Assembly (NCBI GenBank): GCA_023459675.1
Contig: JAEWTC010000031.1
Span: forward strand, 1 to 24,980
DNA: 24,980 nt
Origin: Bacillota bacterium
GTDB lineage: Bacteria > Bacillota > Clostridia > Christensenellales > Aristaeellaceae
Direction of reading: 5' to 3'
Below the pieces are notes generated by a model that was not told the DNA's origin, made no database searches, and saw only the letters and a program-made list of their open reading frames with translations. The translations under genes were made by a program, and so were the position numbers. Below, in pieces: positions 21,990 to 24,980 of the stretch (position 1 is its first letter; the number at the start of each line of letters is the position of its first letter).

Positions 21990-22859
21990 TCAGTATTCCA
22001 CCTCGTGCCGCTTGGATATGGTCAGCTGAATGATCGTCAGGATGACGATCACGACGAATAGGATGATGATCGCGGCGGACGAATAACCCCTGCGGTTATA
22101 TTCAAAGGCCTTCTCCACGCCAAAGAGCGTTACGGTTTGCGTTGCGCCGCCCGGCCCTCCGCCCGTGATGACCTTTACATGATCGTATTGTTTTAAGCCG
22201 CCGGCTACGGCAAGAATGCAGTTGATCGTAATGCCCGGCGCCAGCAGCGGAAGCGTGATGTGGCGGAAACGGTAATACCAGCCCGCCCCGTCCACCTTGG
22301 CGGCCTCGTAAACCTCCTGCGGAATGGTGGAGAGCGTGGACAGATAAATGACTACGAAGAAACCCAGGCTGTTCCAGCAGATAATGCCGGAGATCATGAA
22401 AATCGTCGTCAGCGGCGACCGGTAAAAATCAAACGCGGTTCCCCCCAGCGACAGGAGAATGGAGTTGATGACGCCGCCGTTGGTTTGCACCATATAAGAC
22501 CAGATAAAGGCAACCACCACGCTGCTCATCACGGTCGGAATAAAAATCGCGCTGCGGGAAATGCTCAGCAGCTTGCTTTTCTCATTGAGCAGCGCCGCCA
22601 GAAGAATGCCCAGCACGTTATAGATGACAGTCGTCGTAATCATTATGATAACGGTAACCTTCAGCGCCTGGAAGAAAGACGCGTCGTGAAAAAGCGTTAC
22701 GAAGTTTTTCAGGCCGATCATCCGGTACGTAGCGCTGATTCCGTCCCAGTTCGTGAAGCTGTAAAAGAAACACATGACCACCGGCACGATCATAAAGATC
22801 GAATATACCAGAAAGCCCGGTGCCAGAAAAAGCGCGTCGTAGAGTTTATTGTGTTTCAT
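21990..22859 (-). CDS. carbohydrate ABC importer permease, MalF-like (CUT1)
   Basis: First membrane subunit of the same importer. It has 289 residues with six hydrophobic segments; the first includes APGFLVYSIFMIVPVVMCFF. The EAA loop reads YEAAKVDGAGWYYRFRHITL (about 188-207). GGAGG (near 22865-22869) precedes ATG 22857-22859. It lies 87 bases after the binding-protein gene, with a stable hairpin in the gap (22879-22906) that probably lowers permease output relative to binding protein. Confidence 0.93.
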   Translation of the reverse strand: MKHNKLYDALFLAPGFLVYSIFMIVPVVMCFFYSFTNWDGISATYRMIGLKNFVTLFHDASFFQALKVTVIIMITTTVIYNVLGILLAALLNEKSKLLSISRSAIFIPTVMSSVVVAFIWSYMVQTNGGVINSILLSLGGTAFDFYRSPLTTIFMISGIICWNSLGFFVVIYLSTLSTIPQEVYEAAKVDGAGWYYRFRHITLPLLAPGITINCILAVAGGLKQYDHVKVITGGGPGGATQTVTLFGVEKAFEYNRRGYSSAAIIILFVVIVILTIIQLTISKRHEVEY

Positions 22860-22878
22860 TTAACCCTCCATTAGGAAA

Positions 22879-22906
22879 GGGGGTAAACGTTTTACGGCTT
22901 ACCCCC
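22879..22906 (-). other. hairpin between binding-protein and permease genes
   Basis: Eight-base stem GGGGGTAA (22879-22886) / TTACCCCC (22899-22906) with a 12-base loop, about 20 bases before the permease start on the minus strand. There is no U-run, so it is more likely an mRNA-stabilising or attenuating element than a full terminator. The left arm and loop also contain AAACGTTT (22885-22892), an operator-like palindrome. Confidence 0.6.
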
Positions 22907-22946
22907 TCTGATCAACCGATGCGGCAACCGCACCGTTACACCGCGG

Positions 22947-24203
22947 TTAGTTCATGGCGTCCTTGGCAATGGTCCACTCGTTGTCGAAGATGGCAAGCTC
23001 GGTGGCAACGTCGTTGCCCAGGGCAATGTTCTGCGTGAGCTTGTTGGTGTAGTAATCCTTGAGGCCCGGCAGGAACGCGGCGTCGCCCGTCATGCTCTCA
23101 AAGCCTTCCACTTCGTGCATGCCTGCGATCGCTTCTTCGATGTACAGGCGCAGCGGGATCATTTCGTAGGGGACGGCTTCCTTGGTGGTGGCAAACAGCT
23201 GCTCGCTCTTAAGGAACTCGCTGTACAGCTCGGTGTTGGTGAAGAAGAACTTCACAAACTCTTTGCACACTTCGGGGTACTGCGTGTAAGCGCTGATGGA
23301 GAGGCCTTCGTTGACGAACACGGACAGCACGTTGGCGTCGTTATCGCCGGGCATCGGGAACCAACCGACCTCAAACTCCTGCAGGCCTTTGGCGACTTCG
23401 GCATTGACCCACGAGCCCATGGGGAGCATCGCCGCGTTGCCGGTGAAGAACTGCTCAAGCATCTGGGTGTACGTGATGCTGGGGAGGCTGTCGCCCGCGT
23501 AGTTCTGGCAGATGAACTGATACTTTTCCATCGCCTTCACAAGCTCGGGGTTGTTGAACTTCACGGCGTCGGCGTTACGCTGGGAACCCCAATCCGGGTT
23601 CGCGGCAAGAACGTCGGTGCCGGCAATCATGTTCGCCAGCATGATCTGCGGCCAGCCATCCTTGATGCCGAGGGATACGGGGAGGATTCCCTTGGCTTTC
23701 AGGGCTTCGCAGACGTCCAGGAACGCCTGATAGGTCTTGGGTACTTCCAGGCCGTTGGCGGCGAAGATGTCTTTGTTGTAGAATACGCCGATGACCTGTT
23801 TCTTATAGTTGGCAACATACTGTTTGCCGCCGATTTTGCCGATGTTGGGATCCAGCAGATAGTCCAGTTCGCTGTCTTCAAACGCCAGCAGCGCGCCGGA
23901 GGGTACGAAGTCCGCCGGGTTCTGCATGACCATGACGTCCGGGAACTGGCCGGTTGCCAGCAGGGTTTTCTCATACTGGAAAATGTCCACGTTGGAAGAG
24001 GGCTGTCCGATAATTTCCACGTCTACATCGGGGTGGGCCGCCATGTACATGTCGGCGATTGACTGCCAGAATTCCACCGGCAGCTGCGGCTGAATGTTGA
24101 CGCAGAACACGATTTTGGCTTTCGCGGAATCCGCAAGGCTGCTTCCGGCGAAGAGGCCCATGACCAGTGCAACGGCTAAGAGGAGGGTGAGAATCCGTTT
24201 CAT
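22947..24203 (-). CDS. extracellular solute-binding protein of the CUT1 importer
   Basis: Binding protein of the MalE type (SBP_bac_1 family), 418 residues, delivering an oligosaccharide or similar solute to the permeases downstream. The signal peptide spans 1-24 (KR charge, Leu/Val core, cleavage at SLA before D25). As in the RbsB-like protein at 13593-14684, there is no lipobox cysteine; the first Cys (about residue 34) lies beyond the cleavage site in FCVNIQ. Family-like stretches include FPDVMVMQNPADF, FYNKDIFAANGLEVPKTYQA and MLPMGSWVNAEVAKGL. AAAGGAG (24213-24219) precedes ATG 24201-24203. It is first in the operon, with a promoter at 24249-24277 and an AraC-type regulator just upstream on the same strand. 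Confidence 0.92.
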   Translation of the reverse strand: MKRILTLLLAVALVMGLFAGSSLADSAKAKIVFCVNIQPQLPVEFWQSIADMYMAAHPDVDVEIIGQPSSNVDIFQYEKTLLATGQFPDVMVMQNPADFVPSGALLAFEDSELDYLLDPNIGKIGGKQYVANYKKQVIGVFYNKDIFAANGLEVPKTYQAFLDVCEALKAKGILPVSLGIKDGWPQIMLANMIAGTDVLAANPDWGSQRNADAVKFNNPELVKAMEKYQFICQNYAGDSLPSITYTQMLEQFFTGNAAMLPMGSWVNAEVAKGLQEFEVGWFPMPGDNDANVLSVFVNEGLSISAYTQYPEVCKEFVKFFFTNTELYSEFLKSEQLFATTKEAVPYEMIPLRLYIEEAIAGMHEVEGFESMTGDAAFLPGLKDYYTNKLTQNIALGNDVATELAIFDNEWTIAKDAMN

Positions 24204-24248
24204 GATTGATCGCTCCTTTGTTTATTTTGGGAAACAATTCTATACTTT

Positions 24249-24277
24249 ATGCTATCTTTTCCGTCCTTCAGCGTCAA
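24249..24277 (-). promoter_or_regulatory. promoter of the CUT1 importer operon
   Basis: On the minus strand TTGACG (24272-24277), 17 bases, TAGCAT (24249-24254). The -35 is good but the -10 weak, as often at activator-dependent promoters; an AraC-type activator is encoded right upstream. The -35 begins 11 bases after the araC stop codon. Confidence 0.6.
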
Positions 24278-24288
24278 TGTAATGAATT

Positions 24289-24980
24289 CTAGCTCTTGTG
24301 GTAAAAATTATCACTGCGCGTGTCGGTGGGTAGGGCGCCGGTGATTTTCTTGTAGATTTTCAGGAAGTAGTGATAATCGGTAAACCCCACGCGCTGGGAA
24401 ACCTCGTATACCTTCAGGCTCGTCTGCGCAAGCAGTTCCCTGGCCTTGTCCACGCGGTAACGGTTTACGTAGTTCGTGAAGGACTCGCCGGTGGATTTCT
24501 TAAAAACCTGCCCGAGGTACGAGGTGTTGATGGAGCAGAACCCAGCGATTTGCTTAAGCGACAGGGCTTCGTGATAATGCGCGGCGACGTAGCCGATCGT
24601 GCGGTTGACGATGCCGTTCCATTGCCCCTCCAGCTGGTCGTGCTGCCGCGAGAGCCGTTCCTGCTCAAAACCGTCGGCCGCCGCGGCATAGGATTGGTGA
24701 ACGTCCTCAAGCGCGGATACCGGCGTACCCAAACGATAGACGAGCGGGCGCGCCAAACGCGTCCGCGCATATTCCGCGGCCTGATCCAAAATGTCCTTCG
24801 CGCGGCTTCGCACCAGCGGCTCCGTCCCTGCGATAAACAGGAGCACCAGCCTTCCCTTCGCGTCCAGAAAGGCGGCGGCGGCGCTGCCCGCCAAGGCCTG
24901 CGCGGCGTCCCGCAGGGTAAGCATGAGGCTGGGGTCGTCCTGCGGGCAGGCAATTCCGCCGTCACCGGCCAGCATGCAAA
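24289..24980 (-). CDS. AraC-family transcriptional regulator, N-terminal part outside window
   Basis: The open frame runs past the window edge, so about 230 C-terminal residues are visible and the true start is unseen. The last 100 residues form the two helix-turn-helix units of AraC proteins: LSLKQIAGFCSINTSYLGQV followed by FKKSTGESF, then YEVSQRVGFTDYHYFLKIYK followed by KITGALPTD. The visible upstream part (about 1-120) has the look of the sensor/linker segment of YesN-like regulators, but a receiver domain cannot be confirmed. The usual closing G.SP..YR is here GALPTDTR, a slightly altered end. Position directly before, and in the same direction as, the CUT1 importer suggests it activates that operon. 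Confidence 0.85.
   Translation of the reverse strand, partial: CMLAGDGGIACPQDDPSLMLTLRDAAQALAGSAAAAFLDAKGRLVLLFIAGTEPLVRSRAKDILDQAAEYARTRLARPLVYRLGTPVSALEDVHQSYAAAADGFEQERLSRQHDQLEGQWNGIVNRTIGYVAAHYHEALSLKQIAGFCSINTSYLGQVFKKSTGESFTNYVNRYRVDKARELLAQTSLKVYEVSQRVGFTDYHYFLKIYKKITGALPTDTRSDNFYHKS

Overview
The window looks like chromosomal DNA of a GC-rich anaerobic member of the Bacillota (Clostridia-like). It carries GapN, a two-subunit ferredoxin-dependent 2-oxoacid oxidoreductase, DUF1858, an ECF sigma / membrane anti-sigma pair and two sugar ABC systems. Gene starts follow strong GGAGG-type ribosome sites and several promoters match the sigma-A consensus. Both solute-binding proteins have type I signal peptides without a lipobox, a pattern I associate (from memory, not proven here) with the Christensenellales/Aristaeellaceae type of Clostridia. 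I saw no rRNA, tRNA, CRISPR, phage or insertion sequence.

Layout. 1-1250: 3' part of gapN. 4002-1411 (minus): three-gene ABC-2 transporter with its own promoter. 6490-4218 (minus): ECF sigma factor and overlapping anti-sigma-like membrane protein, with a likely autoregulatory promoter and a strong terminator. 6826-9353 (plus): korAB-like oxidoreductase behind a regulatory region holding five CGGTTT-type repeats. 9571-9741: small orphan DUF1858 protein. 10011-14684 (plus): RbsA/RbsC/RbsC/binding-protein sugar importer. 15790-14777 (minus): LacI-family repressor. 15981-20887 (plus, divergent from lacI): class II aldolase, FGGY kinase, GatD-like polyol dehydrogenase, aldo-keto reductase and FucU/RbsD-type mutarotase. 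24203-21161 (minus): a second importer of the MalEFG type (CUT1, no ATPase gene), preceded by a truncated AraC-type regulator running off the right end.

The most interesting part is 9.85-20.9 kb. The enzyme set has no sugar isomerase, but it contains every activity needed for an oxidoreductive bypass: anomer interconversion, aldose to polyol, polyol to ketose, ketose phosphorylation, aldol cleavage. The importer promoter and the enzyme promoter both carry AAnCGnTT-type palindromes just downstream of the -10 element, so the LacI protein probably controls both as one regulon. The substrate cannot be read from the sequence. GapN (NADPH) and the 2-oxoacid oxidoreductase (reduced ferredoxin) would fit downstream metabolism, but their link to the sugar pathway is only by proximity.
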